64,000 nt of DNA. Origin: SHLQ01 sp964517125 (GTDB lineage Bacteria > Actinomycetota > Acidimicrobiia > Acidimicrobiales > SHLQ01). Position 1 is the stretch's first letter, and every line of letters starts with the position of its first letter. The DNA lies in NCBI GenBank assembly GCA_964517125.1, contig CAZFBD010000002.1, positions 1 to 64,000 on the forward strand. The letters are read 5' to 3'. The translations under genes were made by a program, and so were the position numbers. This document shows, piece after piece, positions 23,350 to 32,234 of the stretch. Below the pieces are notes generated by a model. It made no database searches. It was not told the origin of the DNA and saw nothing but the letters and a program-made list of their open reading frames with translations.

Positions 23350-24774
23350 TCAGCCCTGGTTGATCCGCAGATCCTGACGCACATTGGCCACGGATCCCGG
23401 CACTGGAGGTAGTCCGAGCAGGTCGAGCGCGAGGTTCGCAACGTCGTGGCCCCGGATGGGCTGGACGGCATCGAGGCCGATCTGCGAGGTACCCGGCTCC
23501 TGACGGCTGGCGCTGTTCAGCGCATAGAGGTCGGTTCCCGCCGCCACACCGGGAGCCCAGACAATGAAGGGAATCGTGTAGTTCTCGGCGAGCGATTCGT
23601 CCTGATGAAGCGATTGCCCCAGCGGCCCACCGTGGTCGGAGACGACGATGATTGCCGTCGACGCCGCCCACTCCGAGTTCCCATCGATTGCGTTGACGAG
23701 TCGCCCGAAGACCCGATCGGCTTCGGCGACACCCTCGCGGTATGCGGCAGATCCCCAGGTGTCGGAGTGGCCGAATTCGTCGGGGCTGCGGACGTGGAAG
23801 AACGTGTACGCCAGCTTCGAGGTGCGGGAGAGCTCGGCCACGAACGGGTCAACGGCGTCCTCGGGGTCGTCACGAAGGAAGAAATCGAGCTTGTCTCGGC
23901 CATCGTTCGTTCCGGTCGTGTCCACGGCGCCGTTCTGACCGTTCCAGTTCCGGTCGACCATGTCGAACTTGGACTTTCCGGCGTAGACCGCGGTTCGAAG
24001 CCCATTGTCGTGCACCACGTCGAACACCGACGCCACGTACTCCCCCGCCTCGGTGTGCACGGTGCGACCCATGTCCTCGTTGTACGTGATGCCATGGCCG
24101 CTGCCACCGAAGACCGGGCGGCCGGTGAGCTGGGACGTGTGGTTGGGAAGGGTCTTGGTGAACGCTGGATCGGTCCGGGCGTTCATGGTGTGGGTACTGC
24201 GCTCCAGGAACGCGGTGAGGTTGGGCATGAGCTGCTGGGTGATGTGATCGGGCCGGAGCCCATCGATGCTGATGTGGAGCACCCGGCTGACCGTGGGGTT
24301 GCTGACCGAAACAACCAGCGCTTCGCAATTGTTCAGCGTCTCGCCGGCCAGGCAGGTATCGGTACTCTTGCCGCCGTTGAGCCGGTCGTTTCCGGTGCCG
24401 CCCTTCAGGACGTCACGTCCGGATCCACCGAGGACGGTGTCATCGCCGCCTTGGGCGACCAGGCGGTCTCGGCCCGGCCCACCTTCGATGCGGTCGTCGC
24501 CGGGGCCACCCCACACACGGTCGCGTCCGGAACCGGCGCAGATGATGTCGTCGCCGCCGTTGCCGTAGATGCGGTCGGACCCGCCCAGAGCCACGATGAC
24601 GTCGGGACCGTCGGTGCCCACCAGCGAGTCACGACCCTCGGTGCCCACCAGCGTCGCTGTCTGACCCGCGCAGGTGATGGTCTGGGAGAACGCAGGCGTC
24701 GCAACGGCCATGAGCACGGCGAACATCGCGAGCGTCAACATGACACCCGTGCTCCGCCGAGAAGTTGCTTTCAC
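23350..24774 (-). CDS. Secreted Cys-framed RTX-like module + phosphodiesterase/alkaline phosphatase domain
   Basis: From the GTG at 24774, with GAGGTGAC upstream, the protein is 474 residues. It has a signal peptide (1-31), an RTX-like array framed by Cys35, Cys79, Cys141 and Cys150, and an alkaline-phosphatase-superfamily domain of the nucleotide pyrophosphatase/phosphodiesterase type: HISIDGLRPDHI, nucleophile Thr in TKTLPNHTSQLTGRP, HVRSPDEFGHSDTWGS, VVSDHGG. It should hydrolyse phosphodiesters or phosphomonoesters outside the cell, perhaps for phosphate scavenging. It lies between ftsB and the cox-type genes, inside the block that breaks the conserved gene order. Confidence 0.85.
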   Translation of the reverse strand: MKATSRRSTGVMLTLAMFAVLMAVATPAFSQTITCAGQTATLVGTEGRDSLVGTDGPDVIVALGGSDRIYGNGGDDIICAGSGRDRVWGGPGDDRIEGGPGRDRLVAQGGDDTVLGGSGRDVLKGGTGNDRLNGGKSTDTCLAGETLNNCEALVVSVSNPTVSRVLHISIDGLRPDHITQQLMPNLTAFLERSTHTMNARTDPAFTKTLPNHTSQLTGRPVFGGSGHGITYNEDMGRTVHTEAGEYVASVFDVVHDNGLRTAVYAGKSKFDMVDRNWNGQNGAVDTTGTNDGRDKLDFFLRDDPEDAVDPFVAELSRTSKLAYTFFHVRSPDEFGHSDTWGSAAYREGVAEADRVFGRLVNAIDGNSEWAASTAIIVVSDHGGPLGQSLHQDESLAENYTIPFIVWAPGVAAGTDLYALNSASRQEPGTSQIGLDAVQPIRGHDVANLALDLLGLPPVPGSVANVRQDLRINQG

Positions 24775-24876
24775 CACGTCACCTCGCGGCCCACGATGCA
24801 TCGTCGTCAGATGCGGCGGGCGCCCTCTGGGCGAGAGTACCGCGCACCGACGATCTTGCAATGTCGGCCGGGATGA

Positions 24877-25365
24877 TCAGCCCCCGGCTGGCGGAAGGAC
24901 CGCGTAGACCTCTTCGTTCGGGCGAACGAGGTCGTATTCGCCACGCGCAACGCGCTCGATTTCCTCGTCACTCTCGAGCCGATCGACGCGTTCCTGCAGT
25001 TCGGCATTCTCGGCTTCGAGAAGACGGAGTTCCTGGGTGCTCCGGTCCAGCTCCTGTCGCTGCTCCACGTACCGTCCGGTCGGGAAGACACCAAAGACGA
25101 ATACCGCGAAGATGATCGCCGCAAGCCCCAGCCGCGCCAGGAACCGGGTGATTGGACGGAGCCACCGCATGGCGGTTCGTTCGACTCGCCGTTGTGACCG
25201 TGCTGGCGAGGGTCGTTGCTCGCCACGCCGGACTCGACGAGCGCGCTCACCCGAGGGACGCCCCTTGCGGACGGCGTCATGGGCGCGCTGCGGCCGTTGT
25301 CGTGGAGTCGCCGATCGTGGGCGAGGTCCGGGTTTCGGTTGCGGGCGGGCGGTGGGTCGACTCAT
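24877..25365 (-). CDS. Septum formation initiator FtsB/DivIC family
   Basis: This 162-residue protein has a long basic, proline-rich cytoplasmic N-terminus (about 1-70), one membrane helix (LGLAAIIFAVFVFGVFP, about 78-95), a leucine-zipper coiled coil (QELDRSTQELRLLEAENAEL) and the conserved tail SDEEIERVARGEYDLVRPNE. This is the FtsB/DivIC pattern: a bitopic divisome protein that joins FtsL/FtsQ at the septum. The start overlaps the eno stop (ATGA). The eno-ftsB order is conserved across actinobacteria. Confidence 0.88.
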   Translation of the reverse strand: MSRPTARPQPKPGPRPRSATPRQRPQRAHDAVRKGRPSGERARRVRRGEQRPSPARSQRRVERTAMRWLRPITRFLARLGLAAIIFAVFVFGVFPTGRYVEQRQELDRSTQELRLLEAENAELQERVDRLESDEEIERVARGEYDLVRPNEEVYAVLPPAGG

Positions 25366-26639
25366 GCGCCAGCGAGTGCGCCTCGGCCCGGGTAGACGGC
25401 GGCTTCGCCGAGATCCTGCTCGATTCGCAGAAGCTGGTTGTACTTGGCGACACGGTCGGAGCGGGCGGGTGCTCCGGTCTTGATCTGTCCGCAGTTCACG
25501 GCGACCGCAAGATCGGCGATTGTGGCGTCCTCGGTTTCGCCGGAGCGGTGCGACATGACCGATGTGTAGCCGGAGCGGGTGGCCAGGCCAACGGCTTCGA
25601 GCGTTTCGGTGAGTGAGCCGATCTGGTTCACCTTGACGAGGATGGAGTTTGCGACGTTGGTGTCGATGCCGCGTTGCAGACGCTCGGAGTTGGTCACGAA
25701 CAGGTCGTCGCCCACCAGCTGCACCCGATCACCAATGGACTCCGTGAGCGTGGCCCAGCCGTCCCAGTCCTCCTCGTCGAGCCCGTCTTCGATGGACACG
25801 ATCGGGTAGCGGTCGGCAAGATCGCTGAGGTAGCCGGCCATCTCATCGGAGCTGAGCGTGCGGCCTTCGCCGGCCAGCACGTAGTTGCCGTCCTTGTAGA
25901 ACTCCGAGGACGCCACATCCATCGTGAGCGCCATGTCCTCGCCCGGCGTGAGGCCAGCCTTCTCGATGGCTTCCATGAGCAGTGTGAGGGCTTCCTCGTT
26001 GGAGCCCAGGTTGGGGGCGAAGCCGCCCTCGTCCCCGATTGCCGTGGAGAGGCCGCGTTCGTGGAGCACACCCTTGAGCGTGTGGTAGGTCTCGATGCCC
26101 CAACGGAGACCTTCGGAGAACGACGCCGCCCCAACCGGCATGATCATGAATTCCTGGAGGTCGATGTTGTTGTCGGCGTGTTCGCCGCCGTTGAGCACGT
26201 TCATCATGGGAACCGGCAGCATGTGGGCGTGTGGCCCACCGATGTAGCGGTACAGGGGCAGTCCGACCTCGGCGGCAGCGGCATGCGCAGCAGCGAGAGA
26301 GACGCCCAGGATGGCGTTGGCTCCGAGACGACCCTTGTTGGAGGTGCCGTCGAGGTCATTCATGGCCATGTCGATGGCTCGCTGCCCGGTGACGTCCATA
26401 CCGGTCACCGCGTCGGCGATCTCGGTGTTCACGAAGCCAACAGCGGTGAGCACTCCCTTGCCCAGGTAGCGGTCGCCGCCGTCGCGGAGCTCGACCGCCT
26501 CGAACTGGCCGGTGGAGGCGCCGCTCGGCACGAGGGCGCGGCCGACGGCGCCAGAGCTGGTGGCAACCTCGACCTCGACGGTCGGGTTGCCCCGGGAATC
26601 GATGACTTCACGGCCCAGAACTGCATTGATGGTTGTCAC
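25362..26639 (-). CDS. eno: Enolase
   Basis: This 425-residue enolase is of normal length. Motifs include REVIDSRGNPTVEVEV, PSGASTGQFEAVELRDG, NKGRLGANAILGVSLA, GEHADNNIDLQEFMIMP, TAIGDEGGFAPN, SIEDGLDEEDWDGW, GDDLFVTN and SHRSGETED. It converts 2-phosphoglycerate to phosphoenolpyruvate in glycolysis and gluconeogenesis. The GTG at 26639, preceded by GAGGAG nine bases upstream, replaces the longer frame start because homology begins at TTINAV. The leader contains a strong hairpin at 26685-26717. Confidence 0.96.
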   Translation of the reverse strand: MTTINAVLGREVIDSRGNPTVEVEVATSSGAVGRALVPSGASTGQFEAVELRDGGDRYLGKGVLTAVGFVNTEIADAVTGMDVTGQRAIDMAMNDLDGTSNKGRLGANAILGVSLAAAHAAAAEVGLPLYRYIGGPHAHMLPVPMMNVLNGGEHADNNIDLQEFMIMPVGAASFSEGLRWGIETYHTLKGVLHERGLSTAIGDEGGFAPNLGSNEEALTLLMEAIEKAGLTPGEDMALTMDVASSEFYKDGNYVLAGEGRTLSSDEMAGYLSDLADRYPIVSIEDGLDEEDWDGWATLTESIGDRVQLVGDDLFVTNSERLQRGIDTNVANSILVKVNQIGSLTETLEAVGLATRSGYTSVMSHRSGETEDATIADLAVAVNCGQIKTGAPARSDRVAKYNQLLRIEQDLGEAAVYPGRGALAGA

Positions 26640-26684
26640 TTTTGGGGACTCCTCAGAGATGAATGCCGGACAGCACACGTGAAA

Positions 26685-26717
26685 GGGCGCCCGTGGTTCG
26701 AAGGTGAACCGGCGCCC
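26685..26717 (-). promoter_or_regulatory. Long hairpin in the eno leader
   Basis: GGGCGCC (26685-26691) pairs with GGCGCCC (26711-26717), and GGTTC (26695-26699) pairs with GAACC (26706-26710), giving a bulged 12-bp stem. It lies 46 bp upstream of the eno start on the minus strand. No U-run follows, so it may be a leader structure, an attenuator or a repressor site rather than a terminator. Confidence 0.45.
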
Positions 26718-26787
26718 ATGACAACGCTACACCTCACGTCGAGCGCAGTTGCCGACCCTTCCCCATCACTCTCCGATGTCTGACAGG

Positions 26788-26814
26788 GAGGCCATCGCCC
26801 GCAGCGATGGCCTC
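26788..26814 (-). terminator. Hairpin at the mazG stop codon
   Basis: GAGGCCATCGC and GCGATGGCCTC form a perfect 11-bp stem with a CCGCA loop. The stem begins at the mazG stop codon on the minus strand. There is no T-run after it, as is common for actinobacterial hairpins. It probably separates the mazG transcript from eno. Confidence 0.6.
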
Positions 26815-28219
26815 AGGAGAGCGCCCGCTTCGCTTCTTCCCAGAGCTCGGTGAGGGTTCGCTGGTCGGCCGTGTCGAGGGCAACACCCCGAGCCTCGGCC
26901 GTGGCCTCAACGATCCGGAAACGCTCGGCGAAGCGACCAGTGGCACCCCGGAGCGCAGCTTCGGGATCGACCCCCTGCATCCGGGCGACCTGGACCGCAG
27001 CGAACAGCAGGTCCCCGATTTCGTGTTCCGACGGATCCTCAGTGACCTCGGCCAGCTCCTCGGCCACATCGTCGAGGGCCCAGTTCAGGTCCGGACCGCT
27101 GAATCCGGTGGACGCCGCCCGTTTCTGGTTCTTGAGCGCATGCACCAGCGCAGGAAGGGCGGACGGGATGCCGTCGAGAACGCTGTCGCGTTGCTTTTCG
27201 ACCTTCTTGGCGAGCTCCCAATTTGCGACCGTCTCGGCGGCATCGGCATCGCCAAAGACGTGCGGGTGACGGGCGTGCAGCTTGTCGTGGATGCCACGAG
27301 CAACGTCGGCCACGGTGAAGCGTCCTTCTTCGGCGGCGAGGCGCGAGTGGAAGAAGACCTGGAACAGCAGGTCGCCGAGCTCCTCTTCGAGGTCGACGTA
27401 GTGCTCGTCGGGGTCGGCGGTCACGCCATCGATTGCTTCGAGTACTTCGTAGGCCTCTTCGAGCAGGTAGCCGCGGAGCGAGGCGTGTGTCTGTGCCCGA
27501 TCCCAGGGGCATTCGTCCCGCAGCCTGCGGACGAGTTCGTCGAATTCCACGAACGCCGCAGCCACCGGCTCGGCCAGCTTGGGGATCCAGAGGGACGTCA
27601 GATGGTCGGGCTGGAGGGACGCGGCCAGATCGGCCCAATCCACCTCCTGAACCTGCGCCTCTGCGGTTCCGAGTCCCTTCAGAATGGTGACGGTTTCGGG
27701 AGCGACGTCGTCGACGGCCAACAGGACGTCATCGAGCACGTCGGCGGAGTGGACCTGTGTGACCAGGAGCGGGCCAAGGCGACCGGCCGCGTCGGCAGAG
27801 AACCGGTGGGCATCGACGATCGTGACCGCAGCAGCCATGGGATCGATTCCGAGTGCGACCCAGGCAAGGTCTGCGAAACTCAGCGCAGGACGGACGTCGA
27901 CGTCGACCCGGGTGTCGTTGCGCAACAACTCCACGGTGTGCTCGGCAACCACGGGTGAACCGGGAACGGCGTACACGACGTGCCCGTGCTCGTTCGCTGC
28001 CGATACAAGCGACTCGGCGATCGCCGTGTACACCTGAGCGAACGTGCCGTGCGTTTCATAGGCGTCGTCGAACGAACCGGCGATTCGAAGTCCTTCGGCG
28101 GCTGGATGGCGAGTGGTACGGACGAAGACGGGTGCAGGGCCAGCCAGAAGATCGCGGGTCTCGGCCGTGATCAGTTCGGGACCGGCAGGGCCGAGTCCGA
28201 CGATGGTGAGTCGGCCCAC
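26813..28219 (-). CDS. mazG: Tetrapyrrole methylase-MazG fusion pyrophosphohydrolase
   Basis: This 468-residue protein has two parts. Residues 1-220 look like a tetrapyrrole (corrin/porphyrin) methylase domain: LTIVGLGPAGPELIT, VVYAVPGSPVVAEHTV. From about 235 it is MazG: LRDECPWDRAQTHASLRGYL, LEEAYEVLEAI and EELGDLLFQVFFHSRLA, with a second helical repeat EIGDLLFAAVQVARM. This resembles the YabN fusion of Firmicutes. The MazG part hydrolyses NTPs to NMPs and pyrophosphate in nucleotide-pool cleaning; the methylase part's role is unknown. The GTG at 28219 is 8 bp after the lipoprotein stop. Confidence 0.9.
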   Translation of the reverse strand: MGRLTIVGLGPAGPELITAETRDLLAGPAPVFVRTTRHPAAEGLRIAGSFDDAYETHGTFAQVYTAIAESLVSAANEHGHVVYAVPGSPVVAEHTVELLRNDTRVDVDVRPALSFADLAWVALGIDPMAAAVTIVDAHRFSADAAGRLGPLLVTQVHSADVLDDVLLAVDDVAPETVTILKGLGTAEAQVQEVDWADLAASLQPDHLTSLWIPKLAEPVAAAFVEFDELVRRLRDECPWDRAQTHASLRGYLLEEAYEVLEAIDGVTADPDEHYVDLEEELGDLLFQVFFHSRLAAEEGRFTVADVARGIHDKLHARHPHVFGDADAAETVANWELAKKVEKQRDSVLDGIPSALPALVHALKNQKRAASTGFSGPDLNWALDDVAEELAEVTEDPSEHEIGDLLFAAVQVARMQGVDPEAALRGATGRFAERFRIVEATAEARGVALDTADQRTLTELWEEAKRALS

Positions 28220-28227
28220 CCGACCGC

Positions 28228-28758
28228 TCAGCGTCCGGCGAGGATCGGCGGCAGAATCTCGGCCGCCTCGCTGTCCCAGACGCCAACCCTGCTCGACACC
28301 TCGACGTCGTCGATCTCGGCGATCAGGGCCCGTCCGGCAGCCGAGTAGTTGTCGGGGAAGCCGTAGGCGTCCTGCGCTCCGAAGGCCCATTCGCTGCGCG
28401 ACAGCACGACGACCAGGTTGTCGTCGGCGTTGAGGCCGTCGCTGGTTTCGGCGAGCGAGTTCCGCCATTCGCTCAGCTGTCCGTCGGAGGGCACGACGCC
28501 CTCTTCGGCCAGCTGGTCGGCAATCGCCGTGCCGATGACGATGTTTCGGAAGAACCCGCGCACGGCATCGGAACTGAGGGCGGTCAGTGGAGTGCCATCG
28601 CCTTGCGCCGATGCGAAGTCGACGAGTTCCTGCTGGGTCACGGATACGTCGTCGCCGACCTGCAGGAGCTCGTCGGAGCCCCCAGCGCAGGCGGACAATG
28701 TGCAGAGCGCCGCAATCGCAGCAAGGAGGAGTCGGGAACGTCGGATCACGGGATTCAT
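28228..28758 (-). CDS. Lipoprotein with SurA-N-like region
   Basis: This 176-residue protein has a lipoprotein signal peptide: basic NPVIRRSR, a hydrophobic stretch, then the lipobox LSAC with Cys24. The mature part (VGDDVSVTQQELVDFASAQG, and a helix IADQLAEEGVVPSDGQL) resembles the N-terminal helical region of SurA/PrsA chaperones but has no PPIase domain. It probably sits on the outer face of the membrane. It is sandwiched between mfd (ATGA overlap) and mazG, where mycobacteria also have a lipoprotein gene nearby. The function is unproven. Confidence 0.8.
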   Translation of the reverse strand: MNPVIRRSRLLLAAIAALCTLSACAGGSDELLQVGDDVSVTQQELVDFASAQGDGTPLTALSSDAVRGFFRNIVIGTAIADQLAEEGVVPSDGQLSEWRNSLAETSDGLNADDNLVVVLSRSEWAFGAQDAYGFPDNYSAAGRALIAEIDDVEVSSRVGVWDSEAAEILPPILAGR

Positions 28759-31700
28759 GATGGCACTTTCTCGGGTTCAGGGTCTTCCACCGGGGCAAGA
28801 TCTTCGAGCGCCATCACGACCTGTTGCGCGATGTTGCCCTTCTTCATCCCGAGTTGCAGGAAGCCGCCGTCGGCCTCCTTGTACAACGAATGTTTGTAGA
28901 TCCGGTCGAGCCGAATCTGTTTGGAGGTTGCCAGCGCAAGCGGAGACATCCGGACCAGGTGATCGGGTCCGCCGAATCCGGGACCTTTGGCAACGGTCAA
29001 TTCGGTGATGCCGGTGCGGATACACGCCGCCCTGACGAGCGCAACGTCCAGAAGGTTCTCGGCAGGGTCAGGAACAGGTCCGTACCGATCAACCCACTCC
29101 GCACGGACGTCTTCGACCTCGGCAGCCGTCCGGAGGGTCGCGAGTCGCCTGTAGGCCTCGAGCCGCTGGTCTTCGGTGAACATGTAGCTGTCCGGCAGGA
29201 ACGCCTTGATCGGCAGCTCCACCTTGAGTTCTTCTGCTTCTTCGACCGACTCGCCCTTGAGCTCCGAAACGGCCTCGGTCACCATCTGGCAGTACAGGTC
29301 ATAGCCGACGGCAGCGATGTGGCCGGACTGTCCGTTGCCCAACAGGTTTCCGGCGCCGCGGATCTCCAGATCTCGCATGGCGATCTTGAACCCCGACCCC
29401 AGGTCGGTGGCCTCGCCAATCGTCTTCAGACGTTCGTATGCCTGTTCCGAGAGCGTCTTGTCTGGCGGCACCATGAGGTAGGCGTATGCCCGTTGCCCGG
29501 AACGGCCAACGCGGCCACGCAACTGGTGCATCTGCCCAAGCCCCAACAGATCGGCACGATCAACCACAAGGGTGTTCACCGACGGCATGTCGATGCCGCT
29601 CTCGATGATCGTGGTGCAGACCAGAACGTCGTATTCGCCCTCCCAGAAGTCGAGCACCACACCTTCGAGCGATCCTTCATCCATCTGCCCGTGTGCGACT
29701 GCGACCCGGGCCTCGGGGACGAGCTCACGGATCTTTGCTGCGGTGTGGTCGATGTCGAGCACGCGGTTGTGCACGAAGAAGACCTGCCCCTCTCGCAACA
29801 GCTCACGACGGATCGCCTCGGCGATGGCACGGTCGTTCTGTTCGCCGACGTAGGTGAGAATCGGCTGCCGTTCCGACGGCGCGGTCTGCAGCAGGGTCAT
29901 GTCGCGGATTCCCGTGAGGCTCATCTCGAGGGTTCGGGGAATGGGCGTTGCGGTGAGCGTGAGCACGTCGACGTTGGTGCGCAGCGACTTGATGGCTTCC
30001 TTGTGCTTCACCCCGAAGCGCTGCTCCTCGTCGACGATGAGCAGGCCGAGGTCCTTGAACTGCAGTTCCTGGCTGAGCATGCGGTGGGTTCCGACAAGCA
30101 CATCGACCGAGCCATCGTTGACGGCCTGGATGACCTTCTTCGCCTGGGCATTTGTGAGGAACCGACTGAGCACCTCGACTCGCACAGGAAAGCTGGCGAA
30201 GCGTTCGGAGAACGTCTGGTGGTGCTGTTGTGCGAGGAGCGTGGTCGGCACAAGCACAGCGACCTGCTTGTTGTCCTGGACGGCCTTGAAGGCAGCCCGG
30301 ACCGCAATCTCGGTCTTGCCGAACCCGACATCGCCGACGACAAGCCGATCCATTGGATACGGGAGCTCCATGTCGCCCTTGACGTCGGTGATGGCCACCA
30401 GCTGATCGGGGGTTTCCTGGAACGGGAAGGAGTCTTCGAGCTCAGCCTGGAATGGCGTGTCCTGTGGGAATGCATGGCCTTCGGCGGTCACCCGCTTCTG
30501 GTAGAGGACCACGAGCTCCTGGGCGATCTCGTTGACCTCGGAACGGATGCGTGACTTGGTCTTGGACCATTCACTTCCGCCCATCTTCGACAGCGACGGG
30601 CTGTCGCCACCCGTGTAGTGGCGCACGATGCCGATCTGATCGGTGGGGACATACAGCTTGTCGTCGCCGCGATATTCGAGGAGTAGGTAGTCGCGCTCCA
30701 CTCCCCCGATGGCCCGGGTGACCATGCCCGAGAATCTGGCGACACCGTGTTGGTGATGCACCACGTAGTCGCCCGGCGACAGATCGTCGAACGTGTCCTG
30801 GGATGCGGCCTTCTGTTTGGCTCGGGCCCGACGGTGCGTGCGCCGACGTCCGGTGAGGTCGGACTCGGACATGACCGCGACCTTCGCGTCCGAGAAGACT
30901 GCGCCACGTTCGAGCGGTGCCACGACGATGCCCGATTCGCCGGCGGAAAGTGTGTCGAGAACGGGCAGGTGCACGCCTGCGGTCTCGGCAAGGAGGACGG
31001 CCAGGCGAGGTGCCGTTCCCGTGCCGTCTGCTCCGACAACCACCTGGAAGCCCTCGGCGATGAGGCGCTGCAGTTGACCCACAAGCGGAGGTGGGTCGCC
31101 GAGCGCTGACTCCCAGCCGCTTGCCGCCATCGTGGCGACGTCGGGCCCTTCGGGGGCCAGGGTCATTGTCCAGACCGGTGCGCTCGTGCCGAGCAACATG
31201 CGGTCGAACGGCACGTGCAGTCGGGGGAAGACGTCGGCGCTGTCCTCGCCTTCGGAGGCGGCGCCCCACGTTCGGGCGAGCGTCGCTGCAAGATCGGCCT
31301 CTTCGGCGAGGATGTCGCCAGCCCGATCGCGGAGCCTGCGGGGCTCGACAAGAACGATGAGCGCCTCGTCGTCGAGGTGGTCGGCAAGCACCTGGTCGGA
31401 TTCGGCCAGCCAGGGCAGCCATGACTCCATGCCGTCGAAGAATTCGCCGTCGGCCAGGCGCTCCCACTGCTCACGTCCCCAGGGCTCCGAAGCCACCAGT
31501 TGGCGGGCACGCTCGGAGATCGACTCGGACGCCACGACCTCGCGAGCTGCATGGATGACAACTTCGGACCGGCTGATTGTTGACCGTTGGTCCGTGACGC
31601 TGAACTCGGTCAACCGGTCGACCTCGTCGCCCCAGAGATCGATGCGAACCGGGCTCGAGTCGGTGCTTGGGAAGACATCAACGATGGACCCACGGACGGC

Positions 31701-32234
31701 GAAGTGGCCGCGGTGCTCGACCTGTGGTTCACGCCGGTATCCGGCGTTGACGAGCTGCAGGGACAGGTCGCCCACATCGATCTGGTCACCGACGCCAATG
31801 ACGATGGGTTCCAGTTCATCGGTGTTGGGACCAAGCCGTTGCACCAGCGCTCGCGCCGATGCAACAACGACCCGCGGCGTGGTGTCGGGGTCGCGAAGCC
31901 GCCAGAGCACCTCGAGACGCCGACCCATGGTTTCGACGTTGGGGCTGACCCGTTCGAACGGAAGGGTCTCCCACGCGGGAAACAACGACACGTCGTCATC
32001 GCCAAGGTAGGTGGCGAGGTCGCTCCGGAGCCGTTCAGCTTCGGTCGAGGTCGGAACCGCAACCACCACTGGTCGCCGCTCGGACTGTGCTGCGATGCTC
32101 GCCAGGGTAAGTGGGCGGGCAGCCTCGGCCACGGCAAGCACGGCACTCTGCCGCCCCATGACCGAGATGATGGCCGGGTCGTCGCTGAGCGCCCCGGCGA
32201 GTCCGGCAAGCGGTGCCTGGAGTTGTTCGGTCAC
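28755..32234 (-). CDS. mfd: Transcription-repair coupling factor Mfd
   Basis: This 1159-residue protein is full length. It has N-terminal UvrB-like modules, then the RNA-polymerase-interacting domain around GDYVVHHQHGVARFSGM. The RecG-like translocase follows, with VVGDVGFGKTEIAVRAAFKA (P-loop), VDEEQRFGVKHKE (DEEQ box), TATPIPRTLEMSLTGIRDM and VVDRADLLGLGQMHQLRGRV. A C-terminal TRCF domain ends it. It removes RNA polymerase stalled at lesions and recruits UvrA. The GTG start overlaps the pth stop, and the stop overlaps the lipoprotein start. Confidence 0.97.
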   Translation of the reverse strand: MTEQLQAPLAGLAGALSDDPAIISVMGRQSAVLAVAEAARPLTLASIAAQSERRPVVVAVPTSTEAERLRSDLATYLGDDDVSLFPAWETLPFERVSPNVETMGRRLEVLWRLRDPDTTPRVVVASARALVQRLGPNTDELEPIVIGVGDQIDVGDLSLQLVNAGYRREPQVEHRGHFAVRGSIVDVFPSTDSSPVRIDLWGDEVDRLTEFSVTDQRSTISRSEVVIHAAREVVASESISERARQLVASEPWGREQWERLADGEFFDGMESWLPWLAESDQVLADHLDDEALIVLVEPRRLRDRAGDILAEEADLAATLARTWGAASEGEDSADVFPRLHVPFDRMLLGTSAPVWTMTLAPEGPDVATMAASGWESALGDPPPLVGQLQRLIAEGFQVVVGADGTGTAPRLAVLLAETAGVHLPVLDTLSAGESGIVVAPLERGAVFSDAKVAVMSESDLTGRRRTHRRARAKQKAASQDTFDDLSPGDYVVHHQHGVARFSGMVTRAIGGVERDYLLLEYRGDDKLYVPTDQIGIVRHYTGGDSPSLSKMGGSEWSKTKSRIRSEVNEIAQELVVLYQKRVTAEGHAFPQDTPFQAELEDSFPFQETPDQLVAITDVKGDMELPYPMDRLVVGDVGFGKTEIAVRAAFKAVQDNKQVAVLVPTTLLAQQHHQTFSERFASFPVRVEVLSRFLTNAQAKKVIQAVNDGSVDVLVGTHRMLSQELQFKDLGLLIVDEEQRFGVKHKEAIKSLRTNVDVLTLTATPIPRTLEMSLTGIRDMTLLQTAPSERQPILTYVGEQNDRAIAEAIRRELLREGQVFFVHNRVLDIDHTAAKIRELVPEARVAVAHGQMDEGSLEGVVLDFWEGEYDVLVCTTIIESGIDMPSVNTLVVDRADLLGLGQMHQLRGRVGRSGQRAYAYLMVPPDKTLSEQAYERLKTIGEATDLGSGFKIAMRDLEIRGAGNLLGNGQSGHIAAVGYDLYCQMVTEAVSELKGESVEEAEELKVELPIKAFLPDSYMFTEDQRLEAYRRLATLRTAAEVEDVRAEWVDRYGPVPDPAENLLDVALVRAACIRTGITELTVAKGPGFGGPDHLVRMSPLALATSKQIRLDRIYKHSLYKEADGGFLQLGMKKGNIAQQVVMALEDLAPVEDPEPEKVPS

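Noticed and set aside
28824..30554. A long plus-strand frame antisense to mfd
   Set aside because: The protein looks like shadow translation of GC-rich DNA; mfd motifs on the minus strand are complete.
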